Assembly: GCA_030065235.1 (NCBI GenBank)
Contig: JASJDC010000002.1
Coordinates: 141,001-205,000 of the forward strand
Origin: Alphaproteobacteria bacterium
GTDB lineage: Bacteria; Pseudomonadota; Alphaproteobacteria; UBA8366; Aestuariispiraceae
Length of the DNA: 64,000 bases
Reading direction: 5' to 3'
The translations under genes were made by a program, and so were the position numbers. Numbering within the stretch: the first letter of the stretch is position 1; every line of letters begins with the position of its first letter. Of this stretch, positions 1-8,591 are shown one piece after another. The notes beneath the pieces were generated by a model that was not told the DNA's origin, made no database searches, and worked only from the letters and a program-made list of their open reading frames with translations.

Positions 1-184
1 CCCAGAGCATGGCGACCGGATGCGCGAGATGCGCCAGATTGCGGGCGACATTGAAGGCGACGCCGCCTAACTCCTCAAACACCGATCCGGGATTGCTTAC
101 GCCAAGCTTCGCTGCGTCATAAGTCCGCCCGCGCCGATCGAGATGTGCAGCCCCGCAACACAGGATGGTCCGGCGCGCGCTCAT
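1..184 (-). CDS. PfkB-family sugar/nucleoside kinase, N-terminal fragment (pseudouridine kinase-like)
   Basis: The left edge of the window cuts this gene; only the first 61 codons are visible, read leftward from the ATG at 182-184. The start MSARRTILCCGAAHLDRRG and the later GGVAFNVARNLAHL fit the N-terminal part of the PfkB/ribokinase fold. The order GAAHLDRRG, SNPGS, GGVAFN resembles pseudouridine kinases, which phosphorylate pseudouridine with ATP, but this is from memory and the catalytic GAGD motif lies outside the window. It starts 4 bases after the stop of the TRAP large subunit, so it should be the next gene of that operon. Another ribokinase-type specificity is possible. Confidence 0.7.
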   Translation of the reverse strand, partial: MSARRTILCCGAAHLDRRGRTYDAAKLGVSNPGSVFEELGGVAFNVARNLAHLAHPVAMLW

Positions 185-188
185 GGCG

Positions 189-1526
189 TCAACGGCTGAT
201 CGAGGGCAGCCATAGGGCCAATTCCGGGAAGATCACGATCAACGCCACCAGCAGCATCGCGCAGCCCATGAAGGGCAGGGCCGCGATGCAGATATCGACA
301 AACCGCGTGCCCGGCGGGGCGACGCCTTGCATAACGAACAGCAACAGGCCGAAGGGCGGGGTGGTGAAACTGATCTCCATCGCCAGCAGCACGATCACCG
401 CGAACCAGATCAGGTCGAAGCCGAATGTCTGGGCCAGCGGGAAGAAGATCGGCACGGTCAAGAGCATCATCGAAAGCTGATCCATGAACATGCCCAGCAG
501 CAGCAGGATCAGGAACATCACGCCCAGCATGACCATCGGCGAGATGTCGAACCCTGTCACCCACTGGATCAGACCGGCGCTGCCGCCGGAAAAGGCCAGC
601 GTCTTGCTGAAGGTCGCCGAGCCGAAAATGATCAACAAGGCGACGACGGTGACGCGGGTCGCGCCCTCCACAGATTTCCAGATCGCTTGCAGAGTCAGGC
701 CGCGGAACAGGGCGGCGAGCAGACCGACTCCGAGGCAGCCGAAGGCCGCCGCTTCCGACGGCGTCGCCCAACCGATCATGATCAGCAGAATCACACCGAC
801 GACGATCGAGATCATCGGGATCACATCGCGCGCAAGCAGGATCAGCCGCTCGCTCCAAGGCGCGACATCGACGTCATAGGCCGGCGCCGCCTCCGGATCG
901 AGTTTGGCTAGCGTATAGATCAAGACGACATACATGCCGGCCAAGATCATGCCCGGCACGACGCCCGCGACCAGAAGCGAGCCGATATCCAACTCCGCCA
1001 ACGTCCCCAACAGCACGGCGAGCGCCGAGGGCGGAATCAGCATGGCGATGCCGCCGGTGCCCAGGATCGGGCCAATCGACAGCATCTTCTTATAGCCGCG
1101 CTTGGACATCTCCGGCACCATCAGCGTGCCGAGCAACGCGGTGCTGCCCATGGACGAGCCGGACAGGGTGGCGAAGGCGGTGCCGCCGGCGACGGTGACA
1201 TAGGAGAGCCGCGCCGGCACGCGGCCCATCAACCGCTCGACGGCGCTGAACAATCGGTTCGCGAGGCCGGTGTGAAAAAACAGCTCCCCCATCAGCAAAA
1301 ACATCGGGATGGGGACTAGGGCGAAATTCGCCATCGAGCCGAAAGCGTTGTCGGCCAGCGTGCCGACGCCCAGCTCAAGCTGTTTCAGGAAGGGGCCGTT
1401 TCCGCCGAAATAGAGGACGGCGGCGACAATGTTCACCCCCAGGAAGGCGATCCCGACCGGGAACCCGACGGCCATCAGGACCAGGATCGATCCCAGCAAG
1501 ACCGTGAGCGTCCAGTACCACTCCAT
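189..1526 (-). CDS. dctM: TRAP transporter large permease subunit (DctM)
   Basis: This 445-residue protein is the large membrane subunit of a tripartite ATP-independent periplasmic transporter, which uses an ion gradient to import a solute delivered by the DctP binding protein. About a dozen hydrophobic segments run along its length, beginning with LTVLLGSILVLMAVGFPVG, and the glycine/serine-rich stretches (GGTAFATLSGSSMGST, GTGGIAMLIPPSALAVLLG) are typical of DctM. Length is normal for the family. It lies 43 bases after the small subunit and just before the kinase fragment. The substrate cannot be read from this subunit. Confidence 0.93.
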   Translation of the reverse strand: MEWYWTLTVLLGSILVLMAVGFPVGIAFLGVNIVAAVLYFGGNGPFLKQLELGVGTLADNAFGSMANFALVPIPMFLLMGELFFHTGLANRLFSAVERLMGRVPARLSYVTVAGGTAFATLSGSSMGSTALLGTLMVPEMSKRGYKKMLSIGPILGTGGIAMLIPPSALAVLLGTLAELDIGSLLVAGVVPGMILAGMYVVLIYTLAKLDPEAAPAYDVDVAPWSERLILLARDVIPMISIVVGVILLIMIGWATPSEAAAFGCLGVGLLAALFRGLTLQAIWKSVEGATRVTVVALLIIFGSATFSKTLAFSGGSAGLIQWVTGFDISPMVMLGVMFLILLLLGMFMDQLSMMLLTVPIFFPLAQTFGFDLIWFAVIVLLAMEISFTTPPFGLLLFVMQGVAPPGTRFVDICIAALPFMGCAMLLVALIVIFPELALWLPSISR

Positions 1527-1569
1527 TGCTCAGACGCTCTCGGTCCGAGGGGCGTGGCGACGCGCGGCG

Positions 1570-2085
1570 CTACTCATGAACGCCCGCCTCGCCGACATGG
1601 ATGACTTCCGAGCCGAAGACAAACCGCAGGAACTCGATCGCCGATAGGCCGAAGCCGATCGGCATGGCGATGATCACCACCCAGCGTTTGATATCTAGGT
1701 CGCCGCGCAACTCGTCAAACCGGTTCCAGCTATAATCCTCATAGGTCAGCAGGCCGGTATAGAAGGCGAGGATCGCGCAAATCAGCGCGGCCAGAAGCGC
1801 GACGCCGCGCGACCAGGTCGGCCGGACCCGGTCGCTCAAGGCGGCGGTCACCATCTCGATATAGACATGCGCCTTCTTGCGGACCATCCAGGGACAGCCC
1901 GCCATCAGCACATAGATGAAGCCATATTCGATGAAGACGAAGGAATAGCGGTTATAGGACCAGCCCAGACTGCGGAAGGTCGTGTAATAGACGATCACGA
2001 CCATCATCATGCCGAGATAGACGCAGGCCAGGATCATCAACCCGCGCACCAACAGCGTGTAGGTCTGATCTATCTTCTGAAGCAT
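1570..2085 (-). CDS. dctQ: TRAP transporter small permease subunit (DctQ)
   Basis: This 171-residue protein has four predicted membrane segments (around residues 13-33, 51-64, 90-112 and 134-155) and the size and position of a DctQ subunit, which pairs with DctM in the inner membrane. The sequence LRGDLDIKRWVVIIAMPIGF near the last segment is the usual DctQ C-terminal pattern. The gene lies between the binding-protein and large-subunit genes. The 103 bases before it contain a strong hairpin that may set the ratio of binding protein to membrane subunits. Confidence 0.88.
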   Translation of the reverse strand: MLQKIDQTYTLLVRGLMILACVYLGMMMVVIVYYTTFRSLGWSYNRYSFVFIEYGFIYVLMAGCPWMVRKKAHVYIEMVTAALSDRVRPTWSRGVALLAALICAILAFYTGLLTYEDYSWNRFDELRGDLDIKRWVVIIAMPIGFGLSAIEFLRFVFGSEVIHVGEAGVHE

Positions 2086-2138
2086 GGAGGCCGCCTCATG
2101 CCGCGCCCGTCGCGAAGACCGGTCGATCCGAACGGAAA

Positions 2139-2165
2139 GGGCGGCTCCAGACCGCGGAGCCGCCC
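2139..2165 (-). terminator. Intercistronic hairpin between dctP and dctQ
   Basis: GGGCGGCTCC at 2139-2148 pairs perfectly with GGAGCCGCCC at 2156-2165 across a 7-base loop. It lies after the dctP stop in the direction of transcription and is followed on the minus strand by TTTCCG, which is a weak T-run. A leaky terminator or mRNA-stabilising stem would explain the excess of binding protein usual in TRAP operons. The stem is seen directly; its effect is inferred. Confidence 0.55.
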
Positions 2166-2188
2166 CATTTCCTCAGCCTAGCAGGCCA

Positions 2189-3193
2189 TTACTGAATGTA
2201 CAGGCCGCGCAACTGTTTGGCGCTCTCCAGCGGCCGGCCGTCGTCGTTCAGCCGCTGCTCCATCCGCGCATAGGCGGATTCGAGCGCGATCTCGCGGTAT
2301 TTCTCACCGGCCGGAACCGTGTGCACCACCATACCGCCGGCTTCCAGATCGGCCTTCTCCTTTTCGGCTTCGGCCATGCGGGCGGCGCGGCTCGACTCCT
2401 CATGGGCGATCACCGTGTCCTGGACGATCTTTTGCGCCTCTGGCGACAGATTGTTCCAAGTGTCCAGGTTCATGATGATGCCGATATCGGTCTGGTAGAA
2501 ATCGGGATCGACACGGTGGGTCAGGAATTCAGGCCATTTCAGACCGGTGACCCCCAGCGATGTCCAAGCGCTGGCGTCGACCACGCCTTTCTGGATCGCG
2601 CCATACACTTCGCCGACCGCCATATTGTGGGTCTCGGCGTTGAGCGCGCGGAAGAAGGCGCCATAGATCGGGTTGTCGCGCATCTTCACGCCGCTGAAGT
2701 CCGGCAGGCCCTCTTCGTTGAATTTCGGCGGGTCTTTCATATAGATGTGGAAGCGCACGCCGCTATCGACCCAGCCCAGGTATTTCATGTTCATCTTCTC
2801 TTGATGCAGGCTGTCGATGATGGCCATGCCGCCATTCGCGCGCACTGCGGAAGGCGAGGAGTTCGAGGTCGGGATCGCCTCGTTTTCCGGCAGGCTGCGC
2901 GCGTAGAAGGCGGCGGGCAGGCAGCTCATATCGACGACGCCCTTCTGGATCGCGGCGGCCTGTTCGAACATTCCGATCGAGTTGAACGGCTTCACATCGA
3001 CTTGCACCGCACCGGCGCCGGCCGCGTTCAGCTTCTCGGCGAATTCCTTGCAGCTTTTTGTGTAAACCAGGAAATCGGGGAACGGGTAGACCATGTTCAA
3101 CGTGGTCTCCGCCTTGGCCGGCGTCAGCGGCGCGCCGGCAATCGCCGCAACCGCGCCCGCGGCCATAGCCGCTCCCATCAGAAATCTGCGCAT
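2189..3193 (-). CDS. dctP: TRAP transporter substrate-binding protein (DctP family)
   Basis: This 334-residue periplasmic protein begins with a clear signal peptide (MRRFLMGAAMAAGAVAAIAG, cleavage probably after APLTPAKA) and continues with the DctP pattern, including GVVDMSCLPAAFYARSLPE and VYGAIQKGVVDASAWTS. It captures the solute and hands it to DctQM. It is the first gene of the minus-strand operon and faces the GntR regulator gene. The 191-base gap between them holds a perfect inverted repeat. Shared control with the divergent catabolic operon is inferred, so the substrate is probably what that operon degrades. Confidence 0.92.
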   Translation of the reverse strand: MRRFLMGAAMAAGAVAAIAGAPLTPAKAETTLNMVYPFPDFLVYTKSCKEFAEKLNAAGAGAVQVDVKPFNSIGMFEQAAAIQKGVVDMSCLPAAFYARSLPENEAIPTSNSSPSAVRANGGMAIIDSLHQEKMNMKYLGWVDSGVRFHIYMKDPPKFNEEGLPDFSGVKMRDNPIYGAFFRALNAETHNMAVGEVYGAIQKGVVDASAWTSLGVTGLKWPEFLTHRVDPDFYQTDIGIIMNLDTWNNLSPEAQKIVQDTVIAHEESSRAARMAEAEKEKADLEAGGMVVHTVPAGEKYREIALESAYARMEQRLNDDGRPLESAKQLRGLYIQ

Positions 3194-3325
3194 GTGACTG
3201 TCTCCCTATGTGACTGGCGCCGCGTGCGGCGAAAGCGATGTGATGGATCTCGTTCTGGCTTGCCAGGCGTCCAGATCAGAGCCGCCGCTTTTTTTGCTTG
3301 GCCTATCCGAAATGCATCGTGATAA

Positions 3326-3343
3326 TGACATAGAGATATGTCA
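3326..3343. promoter_or_regulatory. Perfect dyad, probable GntR operator
   Basis: TGACATA-GAGA-TATGTCA is a perfect 7-base inverted repeat with a 4-base spacer. It sits 42 bases before the GntR-family gene and 133 bases before dctP, where a regulator could control both divergent operons. GntR/HutC proteins bind as dimers to short palindromes of this size. The repeat is seen directly; the regulator assignment is inferred from adjacency. Confidence 0.6.
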
Positions 3344-3384
3344 ATAGGTGTTCGATGTACGCCGCCAGGAGTCATCGTTAGGCA

Positions 3385-4215
3385 ATGCCCGACAATTCTG
3401 AACCCCTCGTCACGCTCGACCTGCGACCGGCCGCCGACGCGCCGCCTCTCAGGACGCCGCTCTATCATCAGATCTATCTGGTGCTGCGTCAGCGCATCCT
3501 GGACGGGGTTCTGCCCAACGGCGCTACCGTGCCGGGCGAGTTCGAACTGGCTCAGCAGCATAACGTCTCGCGGATTACGGCGAAACGCGCTCTCGATGAA
3601 TTGGCGCGAGACGGGTTCGTGACGCGCGGCCGCGGCAAAGGCACCCGGGTCTCCTACAGCGCGCCGCGTCGGCGGGTGAGCGCCGGCGCGTCGGGATCGA
3701 TTGAGGATCTGCTCGCCTTGGGCCGGGGCACCGAGGTCGTGTTGTTGGATTTCGGATTGGTCCCTGCGTCGGACGAGGTCGCCGCTGCGTTGAACTTCCG
3801 GCGTGGCGCGATGGTGCAGCGGTCGGTCCGGGTGCGGCGCACGGAGGATGGCGCCTTCTCGCATCTCACCGCCTATGTGCCCGCCGATATCGGCGACCGC
3901 TATGACGCACAGGCTCTTGCGGATGCGCCGTTGTTGGTGGCGTTGGAGAAGGCGGGCGTCCGCGTCGCTGCGGCTGAGCAGACCATTGGCGCGACCCTGG
4001 CTGACGCAGAAACGGCGCGGGTTTTGGATGCACCTTTCGGATCGGCGCTGATCAAGGCCTCCCGTACGGTGACGGATGAAGCCGGCCGGCCGGTCGAATA
4101 TCTGATTGCGCTCTATCGTCCGGATCGCTTCCAGTATCGGATGTCGCTGTCCCGAGACACGAGCGAGACCGCGCATCGTTGGGCTCCGACCGAGGCAGGA
4201 TATCGGTTGCTATGA
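3385..4215 (+). CDS. GntR-family regulator with UTRA ligand domain
   Basis: This 276-residue protein has a winged-helix domain at about residues 20-90 (YHQIYLVLRQRILDG, GEFELAQQHNVSRITAKRAL) followed by a UTRA effector domain (about 105-260), the layout of the HutC subgroup of GntR regulators. It probably senses an intermediate or substrate of the downstream pathway. Its stop overlaps the next gene's ATG as ATGA, so regulator and enzymes are translationally coupled, and it likely controls its own operon and the divergent TRAP genes. Whether it represses or activates cannot be read here, though HutC proteins are mostly repressors. Confidence 0.92.
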   Translation: MPDNSEPLVTLDLRPAADAPPLRTPLYHQIYLVLRQRILDGVLPNGATVPGEFELAQQHNVSRITAKRALDELARDGFVTRGRGKGTRVSYSAPRRRVSAGASGSIEDLLALGRGTEVVLLDFGLVPASDEVAAALNFRRGAMVQRSVRVRRTEDGAFSHLTAYVPADIGDRYDAQALADAPLLVALEKAGVRVAAAEQTIGATLADAETARVLDAPFGSALIKASRTVTDEAGRPVEYLIALYRPDRFQYRMSLSRDTSETAHRWAPTEAGYRLL

Positions 4216-5513
4216 GCGTCTTCTCCACAGAATCGGCGCAACCGCAGACGCTGGCGCAGAAAATCGTCGCGCGCGCCGCCGGCGTCGATCATGTCGCGCC
4301 GGGCGAGATCGTGACCTGCAAGATCAATCTGGCGATGATTCACGATTCAGGCGGTCCACGCCGGGTCAAGCCGCTGTTGGAGCGCTTGGGCGTCGGCGTG
4401 TGGGACCCGGACAAGGTCGTGGTCGTCTCCGATCACTATGTCCCCGCCGTCGATCAGGAATCGGCCGGTATCTTGAAATTGACGCGGGACTGGGTGCGCG
4501 GCCAGGCGATCAAAAGCTTCTACGATCAGCAGGGCATCTGCCATGTGGTCCTGCCTGAGCGCGGTCATCTCGCGCCGGGTCATTTCGTGGTCGGCGGCGA
4601 CAGCCATTCGCCCACCGGCGGGGCGTTCGGCTGTTTCATGTTCGGCGTCGGCGCGACCGACATGGCCGGCGCCTTGGCGACCGGCGAGACATGGCTGCGC
4701 ATGCCCGAGACGATCCTGATCAACTGGACCGGCGCGCTGGGCGACGGCGTCTCAGCCAAGGACATCATGCTGCGCCTGTGCCGAGAGCTGGGCATGGATG
4801 GCGGCGACTATCAGGTCGTTCAATATGCGGGGGACACCATCGCCGCCCTATCGATGACCGAGCGGATGACGCTCTGCAATATGGCGGCGGAACTGGGCGG
4901 CATAACCGGCCTGATTGCGCCGGACGAGGTCACGGCGACGCATATCGACAAGGCCGGCGGCGATCCGGGGGATTGGGCGAAATGGCGTGGCGATGATGAC
5001 GCGCCCCTGCGCGCCCGCTTCGATTTCGACGCCGGGTCGCTGGGGCCGCAGGTCGCGGCGCCCCATAGTCCCGCCAATGCTGGCGATATCGCGGACGCCG
5101 ACCGAGACGCGATCGATCAGTGCTATATCGGCGCCTGCACCGGCGCGAAACTGGACGATCTTCAGATGGCGGCGCGGGTCTTGAGGGGACGCACGGTCGC
5201 CAGCACGACGCGCCTGATGATCGCGCCCGCCTCGACCCGGATCACCGCCCAGGCGGCGGCCGACGGGACCTTGGCGACCTTGACCGAGGCTGGCGCCATC
5301 CTGTTGCCGTCGGGCTGCGGCGCCTGCGCCGGTTACGGCGCCGGCGTGCTGGCCGAAGGGGAACGCTGCATGGCCTCGACAGCGCGCAACTTTAAGGGGC
5401 GGATGGGCGCGAAATCCTCCTTCGTCTATTTGGGCTCGCCCTATACGGTGGCGGCGACGGCCGTTCATGGACGGATCGCCGATCCGCGTCCCTTGCTGGC
5501 GGAAAGCGCCTAG
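4212..5513 (+). CDS. Aconitase-family dehydratase large subunit (LeuC / dimethylmalate dehydratase-like)
   Basis: This is a 433-residue member of the LeuC/homoaconitase branch, which binds a [4Fe-4S] cluster and isomerises, hydrates or dehydrates hydroxy-diacids. Cluster cysteines are visible in CYIGACTGAKLDDL and in LLPSGCGACAGYGAG, and HFVVGGDSHSPTGGAFG is the family signature. I chose the ATG at 4212 over an upstream in-frame ATG at 4179 because it overlaps the regulator's stop as ATGA and gives the normal N-terminus. The neighbouring small subunit and isocitrate-lyase-family lyase match the arrangement of dimethylmalate dehydratase and lyase known from nicotinate fermentation, rather than leucine synthesis. 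No leuA or leuB is nearby. Confidence 0.88.
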   Translation: MSVFSTESAQPQTLAQKIVARAAGVDHVAPGEIVTCKINLAMIHDSGGPRRVKPLLERLGVGVWDPDKVVVVSDHYVPAVDQESAGILKLTRDWVRGQAIKSFYDQQGICHVVLPERGHLAPGHFVVGGDSHSPTGGAFGCFMFGVGATDMAGALATGETWLRMPETILINWTGALGDGVSAKDIMLRLCRELGMDGGDYQVVQYAGDTIAALSMTERMTLCNMAAELGGITGLIAPDEVTATHIDKAGGDPGDWAKWRGDDDAPLRARFDFDAGSLGPQVAAPHSPANAGDIADADRDAIDQCYIGACTGAKLDDLQMAARVLRGRTVASTTRLMIAPASTRITAQAAADGTLATLTEAGAILLPSGCGACAGYGAGVLAEGERCMASTARNFKGRMGAKSSFVYLGSPYTVAATAVHGRIADPRPLLAESA

Positions 5514-5517
5514 GCCG

Positions 5518-6006
5518 ATGGGACGGATCTGGACATTTGGCGACAATGTCGACACCGACCTGCTGGCCCCGGGCGTATATATGAAAGGGCCGATTGAGGA
5601 GCTGGCCGCCCATTGCCTGGAGGGCCTCAACCCCGATTTCGCCGCAAGCGTTCGGCCGGGCGATATCGTCGTAGGCGGCAAGAATTTCGGCATGGGGTCG
5701 AGCCGCGAGCAGGCGGCGCAAGCCTTGAAGACGCTCGGCGTCGCCGCTGTCCTGGCGCGTAGCTTCGCCGGCATTTTCTATCGCAACGCGTTCAATCTCG
5801 GTCTTCCGGCCTTGGTTTGCGACGACGCCTCGACGCTTGAAGACGGAGCTCTGGCCGATCTCGATCTTGCGTTGGGCCGGCTGACTGTGGCGGAGACGGG
5901 CGTTGTGGTGGCCTGTGACGCGGCGCCGCCGCATTTGCAGGCGATCGTCGCGGCGGGCGGCTTGATCCCCTATCTCGAAGTGAAATTCAAAGGAGCAGCC
6001 GCGTGA
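5518..6006 (+). CDS. Aconitase-family dehydratase small subunit (LeuD-like)
   Basis: This 162-residue swivel-domain subunit completes the dehydratase encoded just upstream. GDNVDTDLLAPGVYMK at the N-terminus and NFGMGSSREQAAQALKTLG are the LeuD substrate-recognition motifs; the serine pair and arginine in SSRE contact the substrate carboxylate. I chose the ATG at 5518 (4 bases after the large-subunit stop) because an earlier in-frame start at 5467 would add a non-homologous leader inside the upstream gene. It ends in a GTGA overlap with the lyase gene. Confidence 0.88.
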   Translation: MGRIWTFGDNVDTDLLAPGVYMKGPIEELAAHCLEGLNPDFAASVRPGDIVVGGKNFGMGSSREQAAQALKTLGVAAVLARSFAGIFYRNAFNLGLPALVCDDASTLEDGALADLDLALGRLTVAETGVVVACDAAPPHLQAIVAAGGLIPYLEVKFKGAAA

Positions 6007-6893
6007 CCCCGCAGGCCCGATTGCGCCGGGCGCTGGCCCAGGAGGGCGCGCTGGTGGCGCCGGGCGCCTATGACGCGATGGGTGCATTGTTCGCGACACG
6101 CGCTGGGTTCGATACGCTCTATATCTCCGGCGCGTCGATCGCCTATAACCGCTTGGGTCGCCCGGATATCGGCCTGTTCGGCTTGGAGGAGTTGGTCGGA
6201 GTCGTCACGCATATCCGCGACCGGTGCGACGCCGCGCTGATCGTTGATGCGGATACCGGGTTCGGCAACGCCCTGAATGTGGCGCACAGCGTCCGCCGGC
6301 TTGAGCGCGCCGGGGCGTCGGCGATCCAGTTGGAGGACCAGTCGTTGCCGAAACGCTGCGGCCATCTGGACGGCAAGGCGCTGGTCTCGCCGCAAGAGAT
6401 GGTGGGCAAGGTGAGGGCCGCTTTGGATGCGCGGCGCGATCCGGACACGCTGATCATCGCCCGCACCGATGCGATCGCCGTGGAAGGGCTCGACGCCGCC
6501 TTGGACCGGGCCGACGCTTATGTCGCCGCCGGCTGCGACATGCTCTTTGTCGAGGCGCCGCGCGACGACGCAGAGATCGCGGCGATTATGGCCCGGTTTA
6601 AGGGCCGCATTCCGTTGCTGGCCAATATGGTGGAAGGTGGCAAGACCCCGTTGCGCTCGGGGCCGGAACTGGCGGCGCTTGGCTATGACCTGGCGATCTT
6701 CCCGGGCGGACTCGCCCGCGCTGTCGGGGCCGCGATGCAGGATTATTTTGGATCTTTGAAATCGCACGGTACGACGGCGCCCTTCCGTAACCGCATGCTG
6801 GATTTCGATCAACTGAACGCGGCGCTGGGCACGCCCGAACTGCTGGCGCTGGGCGAGCGCTACGACGCCGGTGCGTCCAACGAGGCGGAGTAG
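6003..6893 (+). CDS. Isocitrate lyase/PEP mutase-family C-C lyase (PrpB or dimethylmalate lyase-like)
   Basis: This 296-residue protein belongs to the isocitrate lyase superfamily, TIM-barrel enzymes that cleave 2-hydroxy-diacids next to the carboxylate. The signature KRCGHLDGK carries the catalytic cysteine and DADTGFGNALNV supplies the magnesium-binding acids; GASIAYNRLGRPD fits the 2-methylisocitrate/dimethylmalate lyase branch. The start is GTG at 6003, overlapping the previous stop. With the dehydratase it would convert an alkylated maleate through an alkylmalate to pyruvate plus a short acid. No citrate-synthase-like prpC is adjacent, which argues against a methylcitrate cycle. Confidence 0.85.
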   Translation: MTPQARLRRALAQEGALVAPGAYDAMGALFATRAGFDTLYISGASIAYNRLGRPDIGLFGLEELVGVVTHIRDRCDAALIVDADTGFGNALNVAHSVRRLERAGASAIQLEDQSLPKRCGHLDGKALVSPQEMVGKVRAALDARRDPDTLIIARTDAIAVEGLDAALDRADAYVAAGCDMLFVEAPRDDAEIAAIMARFKGRIPLLANMVEGGKTPLRSGPELAALGYDLAIFPGGLARAVGAAMQDYFGSLKSHGTTAPFRNRMLDFDQLNAALGTPELLALGERYDAGASNEAE

Positions 6894-6899
6894 GAAACC

Positions 6900-8591
6900 A
6901 TGATGACCATCGATCCCGTCACGCTGGCCGTTCTGCGCGGGCGGCTCGAGCAGATCGCCGACGAGATGGACGCGACGCTGTTCCGCAGCGCCTTCAACCC
7001 CATCATCGCCGAGGCGCATGACGCCAGTCACGGACTCTACCACGCCGAAACCGGCGAGACGCTGATCCAGGGCAAGTCGGGCCTGCCGGTTTTTGTCGGC
7101 GCCATGGCCTTCGCGGTGAAGGCGGTGATCGACCGGGTGGCGCAATCGGAGCCGGCCAAGCCAGGAGATGTCTGGATATTCAACGACCCGTACGAAGGCG
7201 GCACACACCTGTCGGATTTCAAGCTGGTGCGGCCCTTCTTCTACAACGGCGACCTTTTCTGCTGGCTCGCCTCTGTCGGACATTGGCACGATGTCGGCGG
7301 CGCGGTGCCCGGCAACTACAACCCGTCGGCGACGGAGAGTTTCCAGGAAGGCATGTTGATCCCGCCGGTGAAGCTCTATGACGGCGGCGAATACAGGGAG
7401 GATATTGTCAAGATTGTTATGGCCAATTCGCGCCTGCCGGGCAGCCTCTATGGCGATCTGAACGGGCAGATCAACGCCCTGGCGTTGGGCGATAAGAGAT
7501 TGCAGCTTTTACTCGATGACTATGGTGCGGAAACAGTTTCCCAAGCGCTGGACGAGTTGAAATCCAGAGCCGCCGACTTGATGCGCAGCTATATCGCCGA
7601 CTTGCCGGATGGCCGTTATGAGGCGGTCGACTATCTCGACAATGACGGCATCGTCGACGCACCGCTGACCATCGCCCTGGCGGTCACGATCGCGGGCGAC
7701 GCGATGACCATCGATTTCACCGGGACCAGCGACGCCTGCGCCGGACCGGTCAATATCTCCCGCTCAACGGCGATCGCCTCCTGCTATGTCGCGCTCAAGC
7801 ATGTCTTCCAGGATGCCCCGGCCAACGCCGGGGTGTTGGAGCCGATCTCCTTCGTTATCCCGTCTGAAAGCCTGCTGTCGGTCTCGGCGCCCAAGCCGGT
7901 TGGCGGCTATACCGAAACCATCCTGCGGGTGATCGACACGGTGTTCTCCGCCCTAGCCGCGGTCGCCCCGGAGCGGGTGAATGGCTGCGCCTATGGCACG
8001 ATCAACGCGCTAAGCCTGGCCGGGCATCGCAAGGACGGTCGGCGTTGGGTGATGTTCTCGTTTTTCGGCGGCGGCCATGGCGGCCATCCGGAAGGCGATG
8101 GGTTGAACCACGGCAATGCGCCGATCTCGACCGCGACCATCCCGCCGCTGGAAATTCTCGAAGCCGCCTATCCGGTGCGCTTCACGCAATGGGCGCTGCG
8201 GCCCGATAGCGGCGGCGCCGGCGAACATCGCGGTGGGCTTGGCGCGGTCTATGAGATTGAACTGCTCGAGGAAGAGGCCGACGCCTTTCTGTTCGGCGAG
8301 CGCGGACGCCACCGGCCGCCCGGCGTGGTCGGCGGCGCGCCGGCCCAAGCCAACAAGTTTCTCTACCAAAGCAACAGCGGCTGGGACGCGCCGGCGATGA
8401 CCTCGAAGATGGTCGGGCTGAAGCTGAAGCGCGGCCAGCGGGTGCGTTTGGAGACGCCGGGCGGCGGCGGCTACGGCCCAGCCGCCAATCGTGATGCGGC
8501 GGCAGTCGCGGAGGATGTCCGCCTCGGCTATGTCACCGAAGACGCGGCGGCACAGGACTATGGGTTCCGTGATGACATGGGCGCGCGGTAA
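6900..8591 (+). CDS. hyuB: Hydantoinase/oxoprolinase subunit B
   Basis: This 563-residue protein is the HyuB half of the ATP-dependent hydantoinase/5-oxoprolinase/acetophenone carboxylase family. DPVTLAVLRGRLEQIADEM at the N-terminus and FNDPYEGGTHLSDFKLV are typical, and the C-terminal glycine-rich TPGGGGYGPA closes the family pattern. Partnered with HyuA, such enzymes hydrolyse cyclic amides or imides, or carboxylate ketones, using ATP. It starts 6 bases after the lyase stop (tandem ATGs at 6900 and 6903) and its TAA overlaps the HyuA ATG by one base. Substrate specificity within the family cannot be read from sequence. Confidence 0.93.
   Translation: MMTIDPVTLAVLRGRLEQIADEMDATLFRSAFNPIIAEAHDASHGLYHAETGETLIQGKSGLPVFVGAMAFAVKAVIDRVAQSEPAKPGDVWIFNDPYEGGTHLSDFKLVRPFFYNGDLFCWLASVGHWHDVGGAVPGNYNPSATESFQEGMLIPPVKLYDGGEYREDIVKIVMANSRLPGSLYGDLNGQINALALGDKRLQLLLDDYGAETVSQALDELKSRAADLMRSYIADLPDGRYEAVDYLDNDGIVDAPLTIALAVTIAGDAMTIDFTGTSDACAGPVNISRSTAIASCYVALKHVFQDAPANAGVLEPISFVIPSESLLSVSAPKPVGGYTETILRVIDTVFSALAAVAPERVNGCAYGTINALSLAGHRKDGRRWVMFSFFGGGHGGHPEGDGLNHGNAPISTATIPPLEILEAAYPVRFTQWALRPDSGGAGEHRGGLGAVYEIELLEEEADAFLFGERGRHRPPGVVGGAPAQANKFLYQSNSGWDAPAMTSKMVGLKLKRGQRVRLETPGGGGYGPAANRDAAAVAEDVRLGYVTEDAAAQDYGFRDDMGAR

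Noticed and set aside
4212..6006. Leucine-biosynthetic isopropylmalate isomerase
   Set aside because: No leuA or leuB nearby and the operon context is catabolic with an isocitrate-lyase-family enzyme; kept as LeuCD-like only.
6003..6893. Methylcitrate cycle (prp) operon
   Set aside because: No methylcitrate synthase or propionyl-CoA ligase gene is adjacent, and the dehydratase is of the two-subunit LeuCD type.
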